Shown here piece by piece: positions 44,401 to 55,466 of a stretch of 64,000 bases of DNA. The position numbers were made by a program, and so were the translations under genes. Position 1 is the stretch's first letter. The number at the start of each line of letters is the position of its first letter. Origin of the DNA: Coniferiporia sulphurascens (lineage: Eukaryota; Basidiomycota; Agaricomycetes; Hymenochaetales; Hymenochaetaceae); NCBI GenBank assembly GCA_002794785.1, contig NBBA01000008.1, positions 1-64,000 of the forward strand, given 5' to 3'. The notes beneath the pieces were generated by a model. The model was not told where the DNA came from, made no database searches, and worked only from the letters and a program-made list of their open reading frames with translations.

Positions 44401-45402
44401 CCACTTGACCTTGTGGCCCCCCATCTTCTGAGAAGATGGAGGGTGTGAGGAATCAGTGGCGAAGACCAGAGCATTGTGGATAGCGGCGACTTTGATGTCA
44501 AGGAGGCTAGAAGTGGCGCCTGAGAGGGCGAAGGTGGCAGTAAGGGGCCCATCAAGAGCTTCCAACCATTCAGTAGAGAGCGAGTTGTCATACTTAGGGC
44601 GGAGGAAGGGGTCGGTGAACGGATTAGAAGAGATGGGGATGGACCATGTGATGACAGCGTGGTCCAATCCTGAGGGGGTATCCCATGACCGTGTCCAGGA
44701 ATTGCCCAAAGCGAGGTCTTCCAAAGATGGGGAAGCCCAGGTGAGGTCAATGACTGATTCGGTGAACTGGGTGGAAGGGCGGCGCCGGGTATCGAAGCCC
44801 GGCTGATTAAGGAGGTGCATGGCGTGAGAGGCAGCCCAGTGTTCCAGCGGACGAGCTTTGTGGGCGTTGCTAGCAGAGTGGGTGCCATGGTCCCAATGGA
44901 TGGAATGGAGGTTAAAATCGCCTGCAACCAGCCAGTGTGCACTCGGGGGGAGCTCAAGGAGAGCAAGGGAGGAGATGGTGGCAGTTTTATTCGCATCATG
45001 ATTGTATACATTAGTGACAAAAAGAGGCCCAAGGCCGGTGTCAAAAATTAGCGTGAGTATGTCGCAGGTGGGGGAGCGCAAAGCATCCAACACCACCCGG
45101 GACAGAGGGATGGACTGGTGAACCAGTGTAACCACACATGGGCATGTTAGTTCGGTGCCGCCCGAAGAGGGGGGCACAAAGATGTGGTAGTTGGGCATGG
45201 TGGGGAAACCAAAAACGGGCGTACCTGATGCCGCAAACATAGAGGGGGAAGCACCGATAGGGTACCAAGGGGGTTCCTGGAAAAGAATAACTGCAGGGGG
45301 AGGGGGGGCACTGGTGGAAGACGAGAAGGAGTGGACAAGTGCTTCGACGTGCACTTGGGACGTTGCAACATTGTGTTGCATGAACATCCAAGGACTACTC
45401 AT
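41481..45402 (-). CDS. LINE-2 ORF2: endonuclease, reverse transcriptase, RNase H (two lesions)
   Basis: Starts MSSPWMFMQHNVATSQVHVE. The endonuclease motifs are FQEPPWYPIG, LVAGDFNLHSIHWDHG and LDHAVITWS. The frame is lost at an 11-C run (44108-44098) and resumes in the next register with PTYSFVSALP. Reverse transcriptase has VVMLRKLNKKDP, NAYRPITLEETMGKLLEK, GVPQGSPISPILS and AYVDDHLLS. An in-frame TGA at 43109-43107 (after LNPL) is followed in the same frame by PSQPLRWLGIFFDTQ, most simply a former CGA. RNase H has LLIYTDGSRKG, TDCELAAL, EIYTDCEVAL and HLHWVPGHSDMEGNEFAD. The C-terminus has LLGHAGFGAY and a Cys/His segment (CSFCHIPETQAHLLLSC). Not translatable as one protein as it stands. 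Confidence 0.9.
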
Positions 45403-47676
45403 CTACCGGGGGCGGGGCGAAAGAGGAATGGGCATGGCCATGCTGTTTGGGGCAGCTGGAAGAGTCGGCGCGGTGTTCACCAGAACAGTTCGAGCATTTG
45501 GGGGGATGGGTGCAGGGGGAGGAGGCTGGGAGAGCATTGCGTACACAGCCAGGGCAGCGCATGCGGTGGTCATCAGTACGGTGATGACCCGCACATATGA
45601 GGCAAGCCCACGGGCGGTTCCTGCAGTTCTGTACGAGGTGGCCCAAGGCGGCACATTTGGTGCACTGCATCAGGCGAGGGAGATCACGTTGCGCCACCAG
45701 TTTGAGCCGGTGGCCGAACATGTAGACGATGCGGTTCCTCGGGGTGGAGAGGATACTCACGGAACGTGCGCCCGTAGGGTCTTCAAAGGAGAAGGCGATG
45801 GGGGCAGACATGACATCCTCGCCAAGGAGCTCATAGGCCCGGGTCCAGTCGGGCTCTAGAGTCATTGGTAGTGAGAGGAGGTGAGGGTTGGCAGCACAGA
45901 ACTCCGCTTGGAGATCGGATGCAGTGAAGGCAGGGAGGCCCGGCACAGGATGTGTGGGGACTTCGGCGATTTGGAGACAGGCCCATGAAACGAGTTGGGA
46001 GACTGTGGCAGGGTAGACGCTTTGCACGGCTGCCATCACAACTTCCTTCACGCTGTTCATAGTAGGAACGTGAGTGTTGTGAGCGAATGTAACGAAGCAA
46101 TTGCCTCGATCGTTCCAATGGGCAGCATGTACGACCAGTTTGGCCGCAGTGGGAAAGCGTGAGAGGGCAGTCCGGATGTTAATTGTCATCTGGGAATCTG
46201 TAGGGCGTGCTTCAGCAGGAGGTGGGGCCCCATGGAAGCGGATGGCGAGGGTCGGGTCCGTAATGGTACAGATAACCGGGAGGACTGCATGCTTCGGCTC
46301 TTGTTTCACAGCGCTAGCAGGAATGGGGGCTCCCGTCGACACTGGGGCTGCAGTAGCAGATGCAGTGGCAGGAGTAGCCCCACCCACGGCAAGACCTGGA
46401 GGGACAGGTGTCGGCAAGGTGGACCCAGCAGTGAGGTTAGAAGGGCCTGAAGGTCCTTGTGGTGGAGGAGGGGCAGTACTAGGGTTGGCTTTACCCTTCC
46501 CTTTCCTGTCTCCGGAGGGGGCGGACCCGACCCCCGAGGAGCGTGGGGGGGGGCATTCAAGGGCATCCATCCGCTGCATCATAAAAGACATTTGGCATGT
46601 GAGGTCAGACATGACCTGAACCATCTGCTGGGGCAGGGAGGGGGGGGAGGGGAGACCGGCCACAGTCTGGGGGGGCTGAGGGGGGGCAAGGGGGGAGCTG
46701 GCATGGTAGCCAGGCTGAGACGTGGGCCCGCTGCTGCCCTGAAGGCCTGCGTCGTGGCAGAGTGTGCTAGAGGATCCTCCTGGACCAGAGCATTGTTGAG
46801 AGCATTAACCGCGAAGGCAATCTCCCCAAGGAGGGTGGCAGTTGCAGCAGCCGATGCAGACGTTGTCTTTCCGAGTGTGAGAAGTTCATGGGAGGCACGC
46901 ATTGCTGTAGTAGCAGCCAGCCGGAGGTAGGGAACCTTCAGCACTTCCACCTGAGGGGACAGAGGGTCTGGGGTGTTGGCGGACTTGCACTTTTTCCGAG
47001 CAGAGGCTGTAGAGAGCTGGGTGTCCACATCTGCAGCCTCCAACATTTCGGAGTCGGAGTCAAGGGATGATAGGGCCACAGAGGTCGGGCGGGATGGACC
47101 CCGGGGGGTCTCGTCTACATGGGGGGCCGCACCACCACCACCAGGGGGCGTGGTAGGGGGGGCAAGGGCAATGGTTGGGGAGGTTGTAGCGGGGGGCATA
47201 TACGCGGCCCACATAGAACCAGAGGTGGATTGGGGGGCCTGTGGAGCAGGGGCCAAGAAAGAGGAAAGGCCTGGTTGACCCTCAAAAAAGAGGGGTTCAC
47301 CAGTCAAGGGACCTGTAAGGGGCAAGCCCGGGGTGGCCGGGCGAGAGATGTGAGCCATGACCTGGCCAGTTCCTTGGTCGCTCGCTACTGAAACAGAGTG
47401 GGACGGGGGGTGGAAGGGTTGGCAGGACATGATCTCTGCCACCAGTGGGGAAACTGTGGGGAGGACTTTAGGAGGTACTGGAGGCGCACGGGAAAAGCTC
47501 GCACTCGACCCCGAGAACGAGGAGGAGCGAGCCGCGACCGTTCCTGGAGGAGGCAGTGGGTCAGACCCGCATCCACGATGAGACTGAAATCCGCCCCGTG
47601 TAGAGACAGCGGGGGCAGAAAAGGTCTCGTCAATGGGGCAAGGGGATTGTTGTTCTTGTTGTTGTTGATCAGACAT
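45395..47676 (-). CDS. LINE-2 ORF1: Gag-like protein with three zinc knuckles (frameshifted)
   Basis: The N-terminal frame (47676-46579) starts MSDQQQQEQQSPCPIDETFS and is Pro/Ser/Gly-rich with a helical stretch VEVLKVPYLRLAATTAMRAS. The C-terminal frame (about 46670-45395) has MVQVMSDLTCQMSFMMQRMD, a folded basic middle, and the knuckles CTKCAALGHLVQNC, CLICAGHHRTDDHRMRC and CSNCSGEHRADSSSC. The two frames meet within C-rich homopolymers at about 46625-46700, so one base has been gained or lost there. The stop TAG overlaps the ORF2 start in ATGAGTAG. Confidence 0.82.
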
Positions 47677-47736
47677 AGAGGGCAGAGTGCTCGTAAAGAC
47701 TACCTAGATGGTGGTGGTTAGAGGACAAGGAGGATG

Positions 47737-47750
47737 TCAAATGCGTACAT
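47737..47750. repeat. Target-site duplication of LINE-2 (5' side)
   Basis: TCAAATGCGTACAT, identical to 41278-41291. Confidence 0.93.
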
Positions 47751-48221
47751 GTAGTTGATAAAAAACATCAGAAAGCAAATAAACAGACCACCATGCTGAA
47801 ATACAGTTAAACCATATCCACTCGCCTAGAATTGTGTACTCGAAATTGCTGTGAAGTTTACACAAATGCCCGCACTTCTTTCAATCTCCGCAACCCACGC
47901 ATCACGATCACGACTTCCTCCCCCCCCGTCGGTGCAACTGCTAGTGCCGACATGAGTAGTTCCCACTTTCGGAGAAAACCAGACCTCTCACGTTCAGAAA
48001 GATTTAACAGGCAGACATGAGGCTTTTTCACTACGTGACCTCATTGTATACAGTACATTATACTCGGACAACACGTCCTTTCTCTCGTCCCGTAGAACAT
48101 ACACAGGACCTAAAAACTACACCAGCGAGCGAAGCAATAAGCATACCCACAAAACCCACCAAGAGAAAAAAAAAAGGTTCACGATCGACACAACCCTGCC
48201 CAAAACTTCACATTTCCAGTC
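47751..48221. other. 3' flank of the Rif1-like gene
   Basis: About 470 bases between LINE-2 and the stop of the Rif1-like gene. No coding signal. Confidence 0.45.
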
Positions 48222-51200
48222 TTAATTCCGCTTCTCGCCCAACTTCTCCGTGATCTTCACATTTACAATACCGGCGATCTCATGAATCATCTGCGCCGCC
48301 TGCGCAAGGTCCTGGGTCTGCAGAAATCGCGTGTCCGACGAGACTGCTGCGCGCAGCTGCTCGAGTGTGTCGAGCGGGACAGAAGACGTCGTGAGTGCAC
48401 GGCGTAAATCACGTAATGCAGCGGGCTTCTGTCCGCTGTGTGTAATACCAGCGGAAGAAGTTTGGGATCTAGTCGCTTGCTGTTGAGGACTCGCTAAACC
48501 AGTTTGAAACAAGTTAGCAATACGTTACGCAATCTAACAGCGGAGCTCAAACCTTGGGGTCGCCCTCTTCCCCTAATAGCCTGGCCCTGGTTTGATGTGT
48601 CGGGGCCTATATTCCACGAAACTGGGGAAGAGCGCAATTCACGCACATCTTGCGAAGTGACGTTGAGTTCCCAAGAGTCATAATCATCCGAACTCGAGCT
48701 ACTTCCGCTATCTGTATGGTGGAAGCGTTGAGCTAGACAGGTCATGTCTCACAGTGTCATGCACTTACCGATCCCCGGAGAGACGAGCCGTATATACTTC
48801 CGCTTCTCCTCAAGCTCAAGGGGAGTTAGAAGGACCCCATCGAACGCCCTCCGATTCCTGGCGCAAGGGGTGGCAGAACGAGAGGTCGACTCTCTCACAG
48901 GACTTTGACGGTCAAGTTCGATATTTCCTCCAGCCGGAGGAGTAGAATTATACACCCTCCGCCTTTTCTTAGCTCTGTCGACTAAGGACAGCATAGGATT
49001 AGTAAGATTCACACACATATAAAAACAAGTTCTTACTATCGAGAGAAATTAAGGGCTCCTTAGATCCTGCGGAAGAAGGAAATTGTGCAATTTGACCCGA
49101 AAGCTCCCCGAGGCTAGGAGACATAGCACGCAAGCCTCCCGCTGTACTACCCTCGGCGCTTTTGGAGAGACGATAACGAACAAATTTCTCGGAAGGCTCC
49201 CCTAAGCTCGGAGAGAGAGCGGGTATATCCAAGTCGTCTACCAGACCTATGTTCCTCGGGCGAGCCTTCGGCGTTTCTAGGACATCCTCAGGAAAGTCGT
49301 CGGGATTTTCCAAACCAAATGAGAGGTCCGACGATTGCAAATCCTCAACCGAATTTGGGATGACCTCGTCTGAGTGTGGAACCTAATCGAAACGGCTTGA
49401 ATAATCACCCTTTTAAATAGAGTACGAGTGACCTACCATAAGACCTTCCTGACCCTGACTCTGACTGTGGATCTGACTATGCATCCACTCAGGGACCTCA
49501 CCACCATACGCATTCGACAGTGCGACTACACAGTCCACGATCTGCGGCGGACACTCCCGCGTGCCAAAATCAAGAAGTGGCGCGATACTGTCCCAGTACG
49601 CTTTAAAAGCCAGCGGTCCCTTAGCAGGCTCAGGTATGTGTTCACGAGCGAACGGCGCGACAAGCAAGCCAGAAAGAGTGAGGATGAGGTCTGCCGCAGA
49701 TGGTAGGTCGCGCAAGGTCCGGACAATGTCGCAGTAAAGAGGAAGTATCTAAGGAGTAGGAGTAAGGTCAGCCAGCAAGAACCTAGATATAGAAAGCGGG
49801 TAATTACATCGTCGTTATAGTAGACATCCTTGATATTGCACCTTTTGTCCTCGAACCACGGCACGAGCCCTTCTCCCAGGGTCTTAATTACCTCTATGGA
49901 AGGCTTCGCCTGCACAATGAGCCGAAGAGAGGGCACGACGTCCATAAACCCATTATCGTCGAGGTCTTGTGGGGGGTAAGAGCGGCGGAGGAAACAGCTC
50001 ATCGCCGAAAGCAGGGTCAGGTTTGGCGATTGCTTGTCGTGCTGACATACTCGTGATAGCGAGAAGGAGAAAAACCTGCGGAGGCTGGTCGTAGGATATG
50101 ACGCAGAAGAGCTCAATAGCCTTTCAGAAACAGAGGCGAAGATAGGCCCTGGGTCGGAAGTCTGGAATAAAATTATGTTGAACAAGCTCTGCCAGAGGTC
50201 ATAGTCGTCGCTTTCATTTAAAATCGGCGTTTTCGCACTGTCGAAAACCAATCAGTGTTAACGTCAATTGATCATGAAAATGGGAAGAGATTTTCACCTC
50301 AAAGGGAAGAGGAGAATAGACGCCAATGAGTCCGATGACGTCATGGTATCACGACAATTAACAGCATAGCGGACGAGATCAATCCATACTTCTCTCTGTG
50401 CACACACACTCAGCACGTCTTCGAGCGCTTCCAACGCGCCCTGAGGCTGCGCAAGGACGAGCGCCCGCGAAAGCTGTACCCACGCATCGGTCATTGCGCC
50501 ATGCATAAGCTCGTGGTGGTGCAATTCAGCAAGGCGCCTAAATACTGGCGCCGCGAGTGAGGAATGCCACTGCTTGCCGAGTTCGGAGCATGCGATCGTC
50601 CACAGCTGACGGGCTGAGCGTAGTGCTGGGGACGCCGAGATGGGATGTGAACCGTGCGGGGCAGTAATAATAGCTACGAGCGCTGCGGAAAGATGCGAAA
50701 TAATGTGTTTTGCCGTAGCCGGGTTATCAAAATTGCTAGTGAGCAGCAATTGCACACGCAATATCGCCTGCCATAGCAATATCGTGTCCTCCTAAAAAAA
50801 TACATGTGAGACAGAACATTCCATAGCAGAGTAAGCTTTACTCACTTCAAGAGCCTTCTTCGCTGGGGTATCAAGTAGCTGCCCGACTGCGATAGCCGTG
50901 AAGGCCTCTAACAGAGCTTCCCAAGTCGCCTTGAGTTCGTCTTCCTCAAGTATTCTTACTGTATGAATATCGAGCGTTGACACGCCGACAAGGAATTTCC
51001 TTAGCTTCTTCGGGGTCATCTGAAGTGTCGACCCGTTGGACAGCCAATCGGGAACGACGCATGCGTCAGTCCACGTATACGCGTCGGAGCCCTCATCGTT
51101 GAGTACCCCAGCAAGCAAGCGGCGGAGTAATGTCGCCGCTACCGCGCGCACCTCCCGCTTTCCAGCAAGGTAAAAGACAAGGTCAACAGCCTCTTTTGCT

Positions 51201-52751
51201 GAGTCCACGGACCGTCCGTCTACGGGTTGTGGCGAGAGTAAACACGCGGCAAGTGCAACCCCGATGTCCTCCCTGTACTCTTGTCGAACAACACGGAATG
51301 CACTGTGCATTATCTCGTCGTCCGAGTCCGAACTGGAAACTCCCCAAGCAGCCATCTGTGCGTGAGCCCAGACAAGACACTTCCACGTAGCTGCACGCAA
51401 AACGTTGATTGCGCGCGTACGGAGCCTCTGCGTCTTCTCAACGGCCTTAACTAAAAGCCGTAACGTGCGTGGACGCGTGAAAATCCGCGGACCAGAAAGT
51501 ACGAATAGCGAAGCCGTAATGTTGAGCAAAAGCGCAGTCTTTTGTTCAATAGCGGGGTCACTGTCACTGAGCTGCATGAAGTCCCGGAAGACGAATGTAT
51601 CGGGAGTGCGTTGCTTGGTGCGTTGCGTTTCCTGGTCAATAAAAGCACTTATCTTCGACGAATATTTGAGACGAATATCAATGGGGATGTCATGATGCAG
51701 TGAGGCATGTGCAAATGCTGCCAAGGACTGTGCCGCTAATTCACGATAAACAGGGACAACGCATACCAGGTTTTGGAGGGTACGCGTGAATACTTTTTGG
51801 AAGTAGGGGAAGAAAACGTCGCCATGCTGCAGGAGCAATGAGCGAGTAGTTTTTAAACTCTCTATATGCGGTCCGTTTTGAAGGTTTCCGCCCATGGAAC
51901 CTAGCGCAGCCCTTTCGAGTACAGTCGCTACCTTAGGGACGAACATCCTGAACGCGCGGACCGGCAGGCGCTGATTGTTAATGAGTACAAGAACATGGCT
52001 GTAAGTCTTCCTGGCACTAAGCGATGGCAGGTCCTGACATAATCCTATATCGGTAAGTTCCTTGAAGAGTAAGGCAAGCTCATGTACTATGAATAGGATT
52101 AGCCCACGCTCTTGTTCATCTGAGCTACATATTAAGCTTACGTTTGAAAACCGACTGCAGAGCAGGCAGCCTAGAAAAGCAGGCGAGGAGCCGGAGGGAG
52201 GCATGGCATAAACTTGACTGATCACGGATAGCGGTTTTTTCCTCATTGGAAATGTTCGTGGGTTCCGACACGGGCGGCGAACTCTCCGACACATGTGGCG
52301 CGGTAAAGGCGAGGGCCATGTCACGCCGCAGTACTGTGCATAGTGCATTCAGCGGGAGCGTGCGAATGACATCGACAGCGGCGTAAGTCCCCGGCTGCGA
52401 CTCAGTCAGCAGCCTGTCGGCCTGAGCCTCAATGCGAGAGCAGAGCACGCTGTACGCCTCCGTTATGTCGTGGGGCGTAATGCATCCGTCATTCTCCGTA
52501 TCCAAGGAGGCGACGAGTGTTCGTAGGGGCCTGAGAAAGTACGAGTCGCTCTGGAGCGGATCGAGTGTGTGTTCGACCTGGCAGTCGTGGTCGTGGTCGT
52601 CATTGCGACGCTTGAGAATCGACTTTGATGCTTGCTTGAGAGGTTGAGAGTGGCAGGGAAGCGAGTTGGGTTGTACGCTCCCCGCACAATTATGAGAGAA
52701 TTCGCCACGGGGGGTAGTTAGGACAGTGGTGTCTGTGAGGAGTGTCGCCAT
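48222..52751 (-). CDS. Rif1-like telomere/replication-timing protein (1358 aa)
   Basis: Nine exons on the complement: 52751..52142, 52086..50846, 50791..50298, 50237..49808, 49748..49437, 49382..49037, 48981..48769, 48711..48553, 48493..48222 (4077 nt, open throughout). The N-terminal 900 residues are a helical HEAT-like array (FLRPLRTLVASLDTENDGCI; YSHVLVLINNQRLPVRAFRM; AIEQKTALLLNITASLFVL; MLWQAILRVQLLLTSNFD), the pattern of the Rif1 N-terminal domain. Near the N-terminus lies KSILKRR (S44-K47), a SILK-type protein phosphatase 1 docking motif as Rif1 proteins use to recruit PP1. The C-terminal third is disordered, with two SPSLGE(P/L) repeats, a basic DRAKKRRRVY (likely nuclear signal), a Ser/Asp cluster and a final helical segment DLAQAAQMIHEIAGIVNVKI. 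In the nucleus Rif1 counters DDK at late origins and acts in repair and at telomeres. Naming rests on fold pattern plus the SILK motif, not on a database search. Confidence 0.7.
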
Positions 52752-53624
52752 CGTGTCTGAGTCTGCAGCGGCTGAGATCTCTGGGCATCAAGGACTGGAT
52801 GGTGAAAGTAACTGGCTGGTTTTGCGTAACCCCGTGCAAAACACTCTGTGACGAGCGTGCTAGGAGGACGGATGGAGGTGAGAGAGAATTACAAAGGAAG
52901 TAGGTTGGCGGCTGAAGCCCTTACCCTCCGTGGCTCGAAAGGCGGGGTTTAGTTAGACAGTCACGTGATGTACTGTCGCGTCATAGACGAACCCCGACTG
53001 GCCCCCCGGTCCTTGCCGAGAATCCCCCGCCGGTCGGACCGTGCGGTGTTTACCGGATGTCGATTACTTCCTCGGTGATCAGCCAACTGATTAGAACACA
53101 AATCGACAAAATCTATTCAGCTTCGGCGACGATGCGGCCGTCCGCTCGCGATAACCCTCTCCTTCCCTCCCAAACTGACGTCGCTGGAGGGCATGTGAGC
53201 GGTTATATGGACCCGGACTCGGCCCCTCGTCACTACCTCTCTTTCTCTGCCGGGAGATCTCACGCGTTTATTCACTACGCCAGTATGACCGAGTTATTGG
53301 ACTTTGGGCACCGTGCGCGACCATGAACCCCCTACTTTCCGTCTGCACACTTCATTCATGTCCATGTCCTTCCATCTTTCCTCGCGCGCTTCGCACCCTC
53401 ATTCTCTCTCGGCACCTCGCTGCGCAAACTCATCGATGTTATTCTCCCATCGTGGCACGGGCGTCAACGGACCGAGAAACAGAATAGGGTTCTCCCACAT
53501 GGATCATATCGAGTCATTTTCGACATGCTTCTAAGTTCTCTAAGTAAAGTTCATCTTCTCACGAATTCGCGCTGTGGTTCCATAATCATTTTGCCGTAAT
53601 ACTCAAACTTTGTTACCAAAAGTA
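52752..53624. other. Region upstream of the Rif1-like gene
   Basis: About 870 bases. Contains a palindromic CACGTG (52962-52967) and an ACGCGT (53262-53267); both are short and could be chance. No supported ORF. Confidence 0.45.
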
Positions 53625-54346
53625 CAGTCAATCACCGGCTAATGGGATACCTGAGCTTGTCAAGCTATTTCTCGTAGTACATTACCCAACATCTGAAATT
53701 AAAAAATATATTCACGTTCAGTGAGAAAGTAGCTATCTAAATACAAAATTTGAGAGGAATCTGAGCAGAATTGACTGAGCTATAGCAGAATGGAGAAATC
53801 TGGCAAAATTGGGCCTTCACCAATCTTTGGCACAGGTCTTTCCCACGATAAGTCAAACTCGTTACAGTATAATTAATTATTTCGGCTATAGGAAAAGGCT
53901 AAAAAAGGAAGGAGTAGCACTGTGACGACCAAAGGGAAACTTCCATAAGAGGTAAACAGATCTACATTAGTAACCGGGAGGTTGTGGTAACTTTTGTTTT
54001 TCTTCTTTCTCCACCATTTCTTTATCAATTGCAATGATTGTTTGTCCGAGATGAGGCCCACACTCACTGGATTTATATATAGCAAAAATTTAACACTTAT
54101 ATGCAGCATTATATGTACTATTTTCTGTGACTCTTTATTGACAAGTTTTAATTTCGAAATTTTTATGAGTAATTTCTAGTTTTCTTGCCGAATTCTGGCT
54201 CAAAAAGTTTGAAATATTTTATTCTGAATCAGTGGTGTATTTCCAGCTGCAAAATGCAAAAACAATGAAGAAATTTGAGTGGATACAGCATGTTCTAGCC
54301 AAGTGTTTCAGTGACCGGCATTGTCCCATTAGCCGGTGATTGACTG
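53625..54346. mobile_element. MITE of Tc1/mariner type (722 bp), no transposase
   Basis: Perfect 23-bp terminal inverted repeats beginning CAGTCAATCACCGGCTAATG at both ends (53625-53647 and 54324-54346), flanked by TA dinucleotides (53623-53624 and 54347-54348). CAGT ends with a TA duplication are the mark of Tc1/mariner elements. The interior is AT-rich and has no frame longer than about 80 codons, so it is non-autonomous. Confidence 0.88.
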
Positions 54347-54494
54347 TATATGAAAGCCCACAGGCTTATAATGCATTTACTGTGCATGATTAATACTTGC
54401 TGTTGTACAGTTTCGATCAGAAACGGTTGGAATAAGTTACATTCATTTGAGCCTTGTGGGCCAATGCATCTATCCTCATGGTTGCCTCCACTTC

Positions 54495-55017
54495 TTACTT
54501 CTCTCTTTCTGCTTCCTCACCACCAAACTGATCTATCCCCTCAGGTCTATCTTTATATCTTGCCATTCCCGCCGGTTCAGCGCGCCGAACCTCGTTGTCT
54601 TCAACCTGCACACGGTTGCGCTCGCTCTCCTCTCCTCCAAACTGATCGAGACCCTCGGGGCGGTCCGCGTACCGCCGTCCGTTTAACGGTGTCTCACTCG
54701 TTACGAGTATACCATCGGGCCGAGTCACCGTTGCCCTCGGGTTCAAGTCGCCACTGCTTAGCCCCATCTTCTGCGACAGCCAAGACGCAGGACCATTGAC
54801 GCCTTCGCGCAACTCGCCGCCCGTGTTCTCTGCGGCGGATTTCAAATTCTTGTCCACGTCATGGTTGGCATGCGCGCCGACGAAACGTTCACTGTTACTC
54901 TGCTGTTTATCTGAGACAGCTACCGTTAGTTTCATCCTCCAATATACTAATGCCCTACTCACCATCAAGCGCGCGCGTTTTGGTGTTGCTGACACCGGTG
55001 TCGACGTTAAAAGACAT
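54495..55017 (-). CDS. Small hydrophilic protein with a duplicated RPEG-DQFGGEE motif (156 aa)
   Basis: Complement of exons 55017..54963 and 54910..54495 (471 nt). MSFNVDTGVSNTKTRALDD joins to KQQSNSERFVGAHANHDVDK. The protein is highly charged, without a signal peptide or membrane segment. The C-terminus has two copies of a 21-residue unit: RYADRPEGLDQFGGEESERN and RYKDRPEGIDQFGGEEAERE. It looks intrinsically disordered, as stress-induced hydrophilins do, but I do not recognise the family. A longer frame reaching 55133 includes the intron sequence and a spurious hydrophobic stretch, so the spliced form is preferred (clean GTGAGT donor, CTCAG acceptor). Divergent from the nuclease gene at 55467. 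Confidence 0.72.
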
Positions 55018-55466
55018 GTTGTTGTGATAAAGATGAGGATAATATTTTGGACATTTAACGAGTTCTCTGCCTTATATACGCCGTTATGTCGCACAGACAC
55101 CACACCGGAGGGATTACGCTCTTGAGATGTCATCGTCCCGTAGCCACTGGATAATGTGGATTAGGTAAACACTCCAATTGAAAAATGCGTTGCTGCGTTA
55201 CCGTGACGTACGCGACAACTGTCTTTCTGTTCATTATTTGTGTTATTTATTTATCTTCGTCTCAGCTCTCTATAACAAGGCACGACGACAAAAACTCTGT
55301 GTTATATTCGACGAGGAACGGGTTTCTGAACATAAGAGGTTTAAAAATGGAGTTTTGCGGTGGTCAGCCGCCACACCTATAACAGCACGTGACAAACGCG
55401 TGACTTTCGTTGGCTTTTCTCAATCTTTATCGCGTCGTGTCGATAACAACGAGCAAGCAGCAAACG
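55018..55466. promoter_or_regulatory. Divergent promoter region (hydrophilic protein / XPG nuclease)
   Basis: About 450 bases between two start codons on opposite strands. No recognised box. Confidence 0.4.

Larger units (their letters stand above)
41292..47736 (-). mobile_element. Full-length Tad1-like LINE-2 (6.4 kb), minus orientation
   Basis: Flanked by 14-bp target duplications. In element sense: 60-nt 5' UTR, ORF1 47676-45395 (frameshifted), ORF2 45402-41481 (one frameshift, one stop) and 3' UTR 41480-41292 with a perfect 8-bp hairpin (41373-41354) and a terminal run of 15 T followed by AA. ORF1 and ORF2 overlap by 8 nt. The first 50 nt share a 25-nt block with LINE-1, so the two families are related. 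Inserted between host genes. Confidence 0.92.

Noticed and set aside
52962..53267. CACGTG and ACGCGT boxes upstream of the Rif1-like gene as cell-cycle elements
   Set aside because: Six-base motifs are expected by chance at this length and no second copies or conserved spacing are visible.
54910..55133. Unspliced 212-aa form of the small hydrophilic protein with a membrane-like N-terminus
   Set aside because: The hydrophobic part is read from promoter and intron sequence in the wrong frame; splicing to the ATG at 55017 gives a uniform hydrophilic protein.
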